From: Steroidobacteraceae bacterium
GTDB taxonomy: Bacteria; Pseudomonadota; Gammaproteobacteria; Steroidobacterales; Steroidobacteraceae
Assembly: GCA_023253235.1 (NCBI GenBank)
Contig: JALRHE010000086.1
Span: 1 to 13,207, forward strand
DNA: 13,207 nucleotides
Direction: 5' to 3'
Numbering within the stretch: the stretch's first letter is position 1; every line of letters begins with the position of its first letter. A program made the translations under genes and the position numbers. The notes beneath the pieces were generated by a model. That model was not told the DNA's origin. It did not search any database and was given only the letters and a program-made list of their open reading frames with translations. This document shows, piece by piece, positions 7,514-13,207 of the stretch.

Positions 7514-7915
7514 TTACTCCGCGAGGCCTTCTTCATCGCCCAGATCGTCACGACGGACGCGGCGCGGACGATCGACGCCCTCACCTGCTTCCTCTTCTTC
7601 ACCGCGCGCCATCGGCGACGGCTCGACCACGGGACCGTCCATCTTGACGACCAAGTGACGCAGAACCGCATCGCTGAAACGGAACGCACCGGTGAGCTCG
7701 GCCAGAGTCTTCTGGTCGGTCTCGATGTTCATGAGGATGTAGTGGGCCTTGTGAACCTTCGAGATCGGGAACGCCAGCTGGCGACGACCCCAGTCCTCAA
7801 GACGATGAACCTGACCACCGCCTTGGGTGATCATGCCTTTGTAACGCTCGAGCATGGCGGGAACCTGCTCGCTCTGGTCGGGATGGACCAGAAACACGAC
7901 TTCATAGTGCCTCAT
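7514..7915 (-). CDS. rpsF: 30S ribosomal protein bS6
   Basis: 133 residues. The ferredoxin-like S6 fold occupies about 1-95 (MRHYEVVFLVHPDQSEQVP at the start, GGGQVHRLEDWGRRQLAFPI near 37-56, FRFSDAVLRHLVVKMDG near 78-94). A charged tail from about 100 follows, with an EEEE run, an Arg-rich patch RPRRVRR and an acidic end GDEEGLAE. S6 pairs with S18 on the small subunit. In E. coli the S6 C-terminus is polyglutamylated by RimK; the tail here ends in Ala-Glu rather than two Glu, so whether it is modified is open. The start is fixed by AAGGAG (7921-7926), 5 nt upstream. First gene of the run; its leader holds a promoter and a likely autoregulatory hairpin. Confidence 0.98.
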   Translation of the reverse strand: MRHYEVVFLVHPDQSEQVPAMLERYKGMITQGGGQVHRLEDWGRRQLAFPISKVHKAHYILMNIETDQKTLAELTGAFRFSDAVLRHLVVKMDGPVVEPSPMARGEEEEAGEGVDRPRRVRRDDLGDEEGLAE

Positions 7916-7937
7916 GTGATCTCCTTTTGGATATAAA

Positions 7938-7966
7938 GCCCCCCAGCGAGGCGCTGCCGGTGGAGC
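7938..7966 (-). promoter_or_regulatory. Putative S6:S18-binding leader hairpin in the rpsF 5' UTR
   Basis: Read as RNA on the minus strand, GCUCC (7966-7962) pairs with GGGGC (7942-7938). ACCGG (7961-7957) is left unpaired on the 5' side. An inner stem CAGCG/CGCUG (7956-7952 with 7948-7944) closes a CCU loop. Known rpsF leaders in many bacteria carry a hairpin with a bulged CCG that mimics the 16S site and binds the S6:S18 complex to repress translation. The helix with an unpaired CCG, 23 nt before the start codon and just downstream of the predicted transcription start, fits that motif. The pairing is seen in the sequence; the function is inferred by analogy. Confidence 0.6.
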
Positions 7967-7977
7967 AAGGGGCGCGA

Positions 7978-8006
7978 ACTATAGCCGACGAGCCGACCCG
8001 CGGCAA
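7978..8006 (-). promoter_or_regulatory. Sigma70-type promoter of the rpsF-rpsR-rplI-dnaB-alr run
   Basis: On the minus strand TTGCCG (8006-8001) and TATAGT (7983-7978) are separated by exactly 17 bp. The predicted transcription start is near 7971, giving a leader of about 55 nt that begins just before the S6:S18-like hairpin. The -35 is covered by CCGCGG-CAA-CCGCGG (7998-8012), a dyad that could be an operator or could be chance in GC-rich DNA. No terminator with a U-tract was found between rlmB and this promoter, so read-through from rlmB is also possible. Confidence 0.6.
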
Positions 8007-8059
8007 CCGCGGCAGACCCTCCGCGAGCGCCCGCTGAGCCGGCGGAAAATCAAGCCGGA

Positions 8060-8821
8060 TCAGCCCTTTACGGACTGGCGCTGGCGCACTGCCTCATACA
8101 GCAACATGCCGGCGGCGACCGACACGTTCAGGCTCTCGACGGCCCCTAGGGACGGTAGGCGCACCAAAAAGTCGCAATGCTGTCGAGTGTTCTGCCGCAA
8201 CCCGCTCCCCTCGGCGCCCATGACGAGCGCGATGGGTCCGGTCAGATCAACCTGGTCGGCACGGCGCTCACCCTCCGCTTCGGCACCCACGACCCACAGC
8301 CCCTGAGACTTCAGATCTCGAAGGCAACGGGCCAGATTGGTAACCGCCACCACCGGCGTCGTCTCGGCGGCACCGGCTGCCACCTTTCGAACCGTTGCGT
8401 TCATCTGTACCGCGCGATCCTTCGGGATCACGACGGCAATCGCACCGCATGCATCCGCCGTACGCAGGCAAGCACCGAGGTTATGCGGATCTTGTACCCC
8501 ATCGAGCGCCAAAACGAGCGGCGCGCCACGCGCGGCATCCCAATCCGACAAGGTCGCGGTCAACCGATCTTCGTTCCAGGGCGCCAACGGACGGACCTCG
8601 GCCACGACACCCTGATGCACAGCGGCACCGGCCATGCGCTCCAGCCGAGCAGCATCGACGCGCTCGATGGCGACCCCACTCGCCTCTGCCGCGCGCAACA
8701 AAGCCACCACTCGTGCGTCGTCGCGACCACGCGCGACATAGACCCGCTGTACACGTTCAGCGTGACGTTCGAGCAAAGCCTGCACGGCGTGAATGCCGTG
8801 CACTGTCTCTAGCTGACTCAT
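8060..8821 (-). CDS. rlmB: 23S rRNA (guanosine-2'-O-)-methyltransferase RlmB
   Basis: A SAM-dependent SPOUT (TrmH-family) methyltransferase expected to methylate the 2'-O of G2251 in the peptidyl-transferase P-loop of 23S rRNA. 253 residues. The N-terminal substrate-binding domain covers about 4-80 (VHGIHAVQALLERH near 7-20, AVHQGVVAEV near 67-76). The catalytic trefoil-knot domain has motif 1 LDGVQDPHNLGACLRTAD (106-123), motif 2 MGAEGSGLR (201-209) and motif 3 LGAVESLNVSVA (225-236). The start ATG overlaps the rnr stop as ATGA, so the two are translationally coupled; rnr-rlmB is the usual order in gammaproteobacteria. After its stop comes the 144-bp rpsF regulatory region. Confidence 0.96.
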   Translation of the reverse strand: MSQLETVHGIHAVQALLERHAERVQRVYVARGRDDARVVALLRAAEASGVAIERVDAARLERMAGAAVHQGVVAEVRPLAPWNEDRLTATLSDWDAARGAPLVLALDGVQDPHNLGACLRTADACGAIAVVIPKDRAVQMNATVRKVAAGAAETTPVVAVTNLARCLRDLKSQGLWVVGAEAEGERRADQVDLTGPIALVMGAEGSGLRQNTRQHCDFLVRLPSLGAVESLNVSVAAGMLLYEAVRQRQSVKG

Positions 8822-10899
8822 AAACGTTTTTTGCCTCGCTCTTTGGCTGTGCGCCGATCAGAGCCACCTCGACGCGGCGATTGGCGCTTGGTCTTGGGCT
8901 TGGATGTGGCCACCTCGAGTGCCGAATCGAGCTCGAGATCGACCAAGCCTTCAACCGGATTGGCATTGGTGACGATCACCCGTACCGCCGCACCGATCCG
9001 CAATTCGAGGTCGCGCTGCTTCGCATACCACGCCTGAGCATCTGGACTCATCTCGTAGTCGTCGTCGCGCAAGGTGTCTAGGCGTAGCAATCCGTCGATA
9101 CCGATACCGCGCAATTGGATGAAGCAGCCGTATTCGACCACGGTCGTGATCAGACCATCGAAAGTTTGACCGAGTCGCTCGCGCAGATAGCTGCACTTGA
9201 GAAAGTTGTCGACGTAACGATCCGATTCGTCGGCCCGCTTCTCGAGTCTCGACAGATCTTGTCCCAAGGGTGCGAGTTGCTCGGCACCGTAGCGTACGCC
9301 CGACAAATCCTTCGGATCGACGCTGGCTTTGATGGCGCGGTGCACAACGAGATCCGGATAACGCCGAATCGGCGAAGTGAAATGCGCATACTCGGTGAGC
9401 GCCAGACCGAAGTGCCCAATGTTCACCGGCTGATACAAGGCCTGTGGCATCGAGCGAACAACCAGCGACTCGATGAACGGCAAATCGATACTGTGCGCAG
9501 CCCGCTCGGTGATCTTGCGCAAATCACGCGGCTCGACCTCTTCGGGCAACGTCGCGTCGACACCGATGGCCGTCAGCTGCGTGAGCAGTTGGTCGAGCTT
9601 TTTCTCGTCGGGCACCGCGTGCACACGATAGAGACCACCAACGCGCGCCGCCTTCAACTGTCGGGCAGCGGCCACGTTAGCGAGAATCATGCATTCTTCG
9701 ATGAGTTTGTGTGCATCGTTGCGCGCATAGAGAGACATGCCGCGCACCCGCCCCGCCTCGTCGAAATCGTACGTCGGCTCGGTGCTCTCGAAATCGAGTG
9801 CACCCCGGCGATGCCTGGCCTTGAGCAACACTCGGTACAGATCGACCAACGGCTCGAGTGCCGGCAACAAGGCGCCGATCTCCTGACGCGCCGCCGGCTT
9901 GCCTTCGAACAGCGCCTCGAAGGCGCGTGTGTAGGTCAAACGCAGATGACTGCGCATCACGGCGGGATAAAACTGGAAATCGAGCAGGCCGCCGCTTTTG
10001 CCGACGATCATGTCAGCGACGAGACAGAGTCGATCCACCTCCGGCTCTAGTGAGCACAGATGGTTCGACAAGGCCGTCGGCAACATCGGCAGCACGCGCC
10101 CCGGGAAATACACCGATGTACCTCGCTCGCGCGCATCGACATCGAGACCACTACCGACTCGAACGTAGTGACTCACATCCGCAATGGCGACGACGAGACG
10201 AAAGCCCTTCGGATGTTTCTCGGCATATACGGCGTCGTCGAAATCACGCGCATCGGCACCATCGATGGTGACGAGTGGCATCGCGCGCAAGTCGATACGA
10301 CCGCGCGCCTCGTTCGGATCGATCTGCTCGCCAAAATTCTCTGCCTCGCGCAGCGCATTCGCGCCGAACTCGACCGGGAGCGAATAGCGGGCGATCGCCG
10401 TCTCGGTGGCCATCTCGAGCGGGCGCTCGGGATCGAGGACCTTGATGACCTCGGCCATGGCCGTGCGTTGGGCGTCGGGATAGCGCGTGATGCGTGCAAT
10501 CACCCAGTCGTCGCGACGCGCGCCGGCTAGGCGATCGGCGGGCACGAGACAACGCAAGCTCAAGCGACGATCGACGGAGTGCACGAATGCCGTGCGGCCT
10601 TGAACCTCTACCGTGCCGAGAAACGCGGTGACACCGCGCGAAAGGATGGAGAGCACTTCACCCGAATAACGTCCGGAGTGATCTTTTTCGACGCTGACCC
10701 GGACTCGATCACCGCTCGCCAAGCCAACCGCCGCGCGCGGCGGCAGAAAAACGCTCTCCTCTTGCCCTTCGACACGAACGAACGCGAAACCAGAGCGGTG
10801 GGTCGACACCACACCTTCCATCGTGCCCGCGCTGGTTCGGCGGCCACCACCAGAGGGGCGCCTCGGCGCTTCACGTCGGGACCGGGAACGATGCTTCAT
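8818..10899 (-). CDS. rnr: Ribonuclease R
   Basis: A processive 3'-5' exoribonuclease of the RNB family that degrades structured RNA. About 693 residues from ATG 10899. Cold-shock/OB regions lie at about 25-165, and the RNB catalytic domain carries the metal-binding cluster DGADARDFDDA (about 214-224) and VAIADVSHYV just after. An S1 domain covers about 577-658 and a Lys/Arg-rich tail (666-693) is typical of RNase R. The protein is shorter at the N-terminus than E. coli RNase R (813 residues) because the N-terminal helix-turn-helix region is missing; only a basic, Arg-rich stretch precedes the first OB region. The start is uncertain: ATG 10926 and GTG 10938 are in frame, but they would run the reading frame through the tRNA-Leu promoter, and no candidate has a good Shine-Dalgarno. 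Followed by rlmB with a 4-bp overlap. Confidence 0.95.
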   Translation of the reverse strand: MKHRSRSRREAPRRPSGGGRRTSAGTMEGVVSTHRSGFAFVRVEGQEESVFLPPRAAVGLASGDRVRVSVEKDHSGRYSGEVLSILSRGVTAFLGTVEVQGRTAFVHSVDRRLSLRCLVPADRLAGARRDDWVIARITRYPDAQRTAMAEVIKVLDPERPLEMATETAIARYSLPVEFGANALREAENFGEQIDPNEARGRIDLRAMPLVTIDGADARDFDDAVYAEKHPKGFRLVVAIADVSHYVRVGSGLDVDARERGTSVYFPGRVLPMLPTALSNHLCSLEPEVDRLCLVADMIVGKSGGLLDFQFYPAVMRSHLRLTYTRAFEALFEGKPAARQEIGALLPALEPLVDLYRVLLKARHRRGALDFESTEPTYDFDEAGRVRGMSLYARNDAHKLIEECMILANVAAARQLKAARVGGLYRVHAVPDEKKLDQLLTQLTAIGVDATLPEEVEPRDLRKITERAAHSIDLPFIESLVVRSMPQALYQPVNIGHFGLALTEYAHFTSPIRRYPDLVVHRAIKASVDPKDLSGVRYGAEQLAPLGQDLSRLEKRADESDRYVDNFLKCSYLRERLGQTFDGLITTVVEYGCFIQLRGIGIDGLLRLDTLRDDDYEMSPDAQAWYAKQRDLELRIGAAVRVIVTNANPVEGLVDLELDSALEVATSKPKTKRQSPRRGGSDRRTAKERGKKRL

Positions 10900-10927
10900 T
10901 GACACCCGTGCCGCCCCTGCGTACATT
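10899..10927 (+). promoter_or_regulatory. Sigma70 promoter of tRNA-Leu with GC-rich discriminator
   Basis: TTGACA (10899-10904, perfect -35) and TACATT (10922-10927, 4 of 6 to the -10) are separated by 17 bp. The predicted start is near 10934, about 8 nt before the mature tRNA. Downstream of the -10 is a GC-rich discriminator (TCGCCGCC), the feature known to make stable-RNA promoters sensitive to ppGpp and DksA. The -35 shares its first base with the rnr ATG on the other strand. Confidence 0.75.
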
Positions 10928-10941
10928 TCGCCGCCCACCCT

Positions 10942-11026
<85 letters not shown>

Positions 11027-11037
11027 GGGTGGTGATT

Positions 11038-12285
11038 TCAATCATCCTGTCTTTCGAAGCTGAGGCCGGCATGCGAACGCAGCCGGAGCAGCAACTTCTC
11101 GCCGAGCGCACTCGCTGGCGTCCAGAACCCCCCGGCGACCTCCGCCCGAGAGACATCGAATGCGAGGCAGGCAGCCGCTTCGCCCAACATCTTCGCAGTT
11201 GAGCCATAGCCCGGATCGCGATCCCCGGTGACTTTGACGCGCAGCGTCCGACCATCGCTGGTGCGACCGAATAAGCGCAGATCAAAGAATCCATGCTCTT
11301 GTTGATGAGGACTTGGCCCCTCACCCGGCTTCGGCAAAACGTAGCGCTCAAGCAGCGCGCGCACCGGGCCGATGCTGCTCGCAACCATGAAGGCAGCAAG
11401 TCCCGCGCCGGCCGCAGTGGCAGCGAGCCGACCTCGCCAGCCACGACCCGTGAGAACGGCCTCGTCATAGACGAAATCCGAACCATACGAATGCGACTGC
11501 AGAGCATTGCTGCGATGCACGATACGGGTATTGATGCCGCTCATGACGAACGGCGCTATCCAACTGCGAAAATCCGCATCGAGAGCGACCGTGGCGCCGC
11601 TCGGCTGGCGCACACCCTTGACGGAGCTGCCCACACACAGCGAGTACGGATTTGCGAGTTCTTTTCGCAGAGCCGGATTTGCGCGAGTTTCTTTGACCAC
11701 GTTCAGCAGGCTCGCGACCGTCCCGCCAGAGAAACCACCGCGCATCGCCTTGACGCGCAGCTTCACGCGCGAGCAAACCTTACCGAACGATTTCTGTGCT
11801 TCGCGCTGCAGGAACCACACACCCAGATCCGAGGGGATCGAATCGAAACCGCAACAGTGCACGATGCGCGCCCCACTGGCCGCGGCGGCGCTGGAGTAAC
11901 GCTCGATCATGCGACGGATCCATTGAACCTCGCCCGTCAGGTCACAATAGTCGGTGCCGGTGTCCGCACATACCTTGACCAGCGTTTCACCATAGAGGGC
12001 GTAGGGACCGACGGTCGACACAACGACCCGCGTGTCGTGACAAAGTTGGCGCAAGCCCGCCTCGTCTGCGGCATCGACCACGATCGACTCGAGCGCCACC
12101 GCCGCCGATCCGAGCGAGCGCTTCAACTCATCGAGCTTGCTGGCCGAACGGGCCGCGATCGCCCAGCGCAGACCTTGGCCGACACCGTGTCGCTGTAAAA
12201 GGTAGCGGCAGAGAATCTGGCCGACGAAGCTGGTCGCACCGAACACCACGATGTCGTGGCGCAGCGCAGTCGAATGGGAATTCAT
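11038..12285 (-). CDS. Saccharopine dehydrogenase-like NAD(P)-binding oxidoreductase (SCCPDH / trans-acting enoyl reductase family)
   Basis: 415 residues. An N-terminal Rossmann fold begins with DIVVFGATSFVGQILCRYL (about 11-29), a dinucleotide-binding loop of the GxTxxxG type, followed by AARSASKLDEL (about 44-54), STVGPYALYGETLV (about 92-105), DLTGE (about 117-121) and CCGFDSIPSDLG (about 146-157). The C-terminal half has a hydrophobic stretch (about 289-306) and KPGEGPS (about 321-327), typical of human SCCPDH and mycobacterial trans-acting enoyl reductases rather than true lysine-pathway saccharopine dehydrogenases. The substrate cannot be told from sequence; a lipid or acyl substrate is a guess from relatives. 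The start is well supported by AGGAG (12293-12297), 7 nt upstream. It begins 18 bp after the purA stop, so it is probably cotranscribed with purA. It is not a usual member of this locus. Confidence 0.88.
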   Translation of the reverse strand: MNSHSTALRHDIVVFGATSFVGQILCRYLLQRHGVGQGLRWAIAARSASKLDELKRSLGSAAVALESIVVDAADEAGLRQLCHDTRVVVSTVGPYALYGETLVKVCADTGTDYCDLTGEVQWIRRMIERYSSAAAASGARIVHCCGFDSIPSDLGVWFLQREAQKSFGKVCSRVKLRVKAMRGGFSGGTVASLLNVVKETRANPALRKELANPYSLCVGSSVKGVRQPSGATVALDADFRSWIAPFVMSGINTRIVHRSNALQSHSYGSDFVYDEAVLTGRGWRGRLAATAAGAGLAAFMVASSIGPVRALLERYVLPKPGEGPSPHQQEHGFFDLRLFGRTSDGRTLRVKVTGDRDPGYGSTAKMLGEAAACLAFDVSRAEVAGGFWTPASALGEKLLLRLRSHAGLSFERQDD

Positions 12286-12303
12286 GGGAGTGCTCCTGGC
12301 CGA

Positions 12304-13207
12304 TCAGCCGAAGGGATGTCGTCGCAGTATGGTCTGATCGCGATCCGGACCTGTCGAAATCACATCGATCGGCACGCCGACGAGTTCTTCGATTCGCGCG
12401 AGATAACGTTGGGCCTCAACCGGCAGGTCTTCTTCTCGAGTCACGCCGAAGGTGCTGCCCTTCCAGCCCGGCATCTCTTCGTACACAGGTTCAACCTCAC
12501 CGAAACCCTCGACGAGTAACGGTGGCACATCGCTCACCTCACCGGCCGCTCGATAGCCAACACAGAGACGAATGGCATCGAGACCGTCGAGCACGTCGAG
12601 CTTGGTCATGCAAAGACCCGAGATGCTCGAGTGGATGACCGAGCGGCGCAACGCCACGGCATCGAACCAACCGCAGCGACGCCGACGCCCGGTGACGGCG
12701 CCGAACTCCTGCCCCACACGTTGCAAATGCTCGCCGGTTTCGTCGTTGAGCTCGGTCGGGAAGGGACCCGCGCCGACGCGCGTCGTGTACGCCTTCACGA
12801 TCCCGAGCACGTAATCGAAATTGCGCGGACCGAGACCGGTGCCCGTGCCGGCGAACCCCGCTGTGGTGTTCGACGAAGTGACGAAGGGATAGGTGCCGAG
12901 GTCGACATCGAGCATCGCACCTTGCGCGCCTTCGAAGATCGCGTTGCGACCCGCATCACGCATGCGCTGCAGTTCGCCGGCGACATCCACCACCAAAGGT
13001 TTGATGCGCTCGCCGTACGCGAGTTGCTCGTCCAGCGTTCGCTGGAAATCGACCGGCACTTGTTTGAAGTAGTGGTGCAGAACGAAATTGTGGAAGTCGA
13101 GCACCTCACCGAGTTTGGCGGCGAATCGCTCACGCTGGAAAAGGTCGGCAACGCGCAAGGCGCGACGCGCGACTTTGTCTTCGTAGGCGGGGCCGATGCC
13201 GCGCCCT
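12304..13207 (-). CDS. purA: Adenylosuccinate synthetase PurA (C-terminal part, N-terminus beyond right edge)
   Basis: PurA makes adenylosuccinate from IMP, GTP and aspartate, the first committed step to AMP. About 300 residues are visible of an expected 430, beginning with GRGIGPAYEDKVARRALR at the window edge, so roughly the first 130 residues, including the GTP-binding P-loop, are outside. Conserved blocks seen are FEGAQGAMLDVDLGTYPFVTSS, GFAGTGTGLGPR, KAYTTRVGAGPFPTEL, TGRRRRCGWFD, LTKLDVLDGL-like MTKLDVLDGLDAI and the C-terminal GVPIDVISTGPDRDQTI. The stop is at 12304-12306. An in-frame TTG at 13158 is internal and not a start. First visible gene of a minus-strand series leading to the oxidoreductase. 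Confidence 0.97.
   Translation of the reverse strand, partial: GRGIGPAYEDKVARRALRVADLFQRERFAAKLGEVLDFHNFVLHHYFKQVPVDFQRTLDEQLAYGERIKPLVVDVAGELQRMRDAGRNAIFEGAQGAMLDVDLGTYPFVTSSNTTAGFAGTGTGLGPRNFDYVLGIVKAYTTRVGAGPFPTELNDETGEHLQRVGQEFGAVTGRRRRCGWFDAVALRRSVIHSSISGLCMTKLDVLDGLDAIRLCVGYRAAGEVSDVPPLLVEGFGEVEPVYEEMPGWKGSTFGVTREEDLPVEAQRYLARIEELVGVPIDVISTGPDRDQTILRRHPFG

Noticed and set aside
6750..7658. A 302-codon open frame on the plus strand across rplI, rpsR and part of rpsF
   Set aside because: It spans three well-supported minus-strand ribosomal protein genes and has no domain or ribosome binding site of its own.
7990..8059. A rho-independent terminator after rlmB
   Set aside because: CCGGC/GCCGG can pair on the minus strand, but no run of U follows, so the hairpin alone does not support a terminator call.
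9115..10050. A 311-codon open frame on the plus strand opposite rnr
   Set aside because: It mirrors the RNB domain coding sequence; the minus-strand product is clearly RNase R and the plus-strand product has no recognisable features.
11029..11044. A terminator after tRNA-Leu
   Set aside because: The TGATT/AATCA hairpin is short, AT-rich and has no U-tract. It also encodes the end of the oxidoreductase, so it may be chance.
11293..12198. A 301-codon open frame on the plus strand opposite the oxidoreductase
   Set aside because: The minus-strand gene has a good Shine-Dalgarno and Rossmann motifs. The antisense product is Arg/His-rich and featureless.

Overview
The window is G+C-rich chromosomal DNA from a proteobacterium, most likely a gammaproteobacterium. 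It is densely packed: there is no gene-free stretch over about 150 bp, and no insertion sequence, prophage or CRISPR array was seen. The main evidence for the taxon is gene order. Read on the minus strand, purA, a tRNA-Leu locus, rnr, rlmB, rpsF, rpsR, rplI, dnaB and alr follow in the order known from Pseudomonas and relatives. The protein sequences are close to the E. coli and Pseudomonas families. priB, found between rpsF and rpsR in enterobacteria, is absent. No species can be named from this.

Layout, left to right. 1-817 (-): 5' part of ffh, the SRP GTPase. 821-2137 (+): a CorB/YfjD-like CNNM-CBS membrane protein, head to head with ffh. 2102-3460 (-): radA, convergent with corB and overlapping it by 36 bp. 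3540-4325 (+): a stand-alone PP2C-type Ser/Thr phosphatase whose 3' end overlaps alr by 13 bp. 4313-7915 (-): alr, dnaB, rplI, rpsR and rpsF, transcribed as rpsF-rpsR-rplI-dnaB-alr with gaps of 5-18 bp. 7916-8059: the rpsF regulatory region, with a sigma70-type promoter and a leader hairpin resembling the S6:S18 autoregulatory motif. 8060-10899 (-): rlmB and rnr, joined by an ATGA overlap. 10899-11026 (+): tRNA-Leu(CAG) with its own near-consensus promoter, pointing against its neighbours. 11038-12285 (-): a saccharopine-dehydrogenase-like oxidoreductase. 12304-13207 (-): the 3' two thirds of purA.

The genes are mostly housekeeping: membrane protein targeting, recombination repair, replication fork helicase, small- and large-subunit ribosomal proteins, 23S rRNA methylation, RNA decay, peptidoglycan precursor (D-Ala) and AMP synthesis. 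The less ordinary elements are the PP2C phosphatase, the oxidoreductase between purA and the tRNA, and several compact regulatory arrangements. These are the ffh/corB divergent start region with possible leaderless transcripts, the rpsF leader, and the tRNA promoter that abuts the rnr start. I found no convincing undescribed multi-gene system; the most interesting signals are regulatory.
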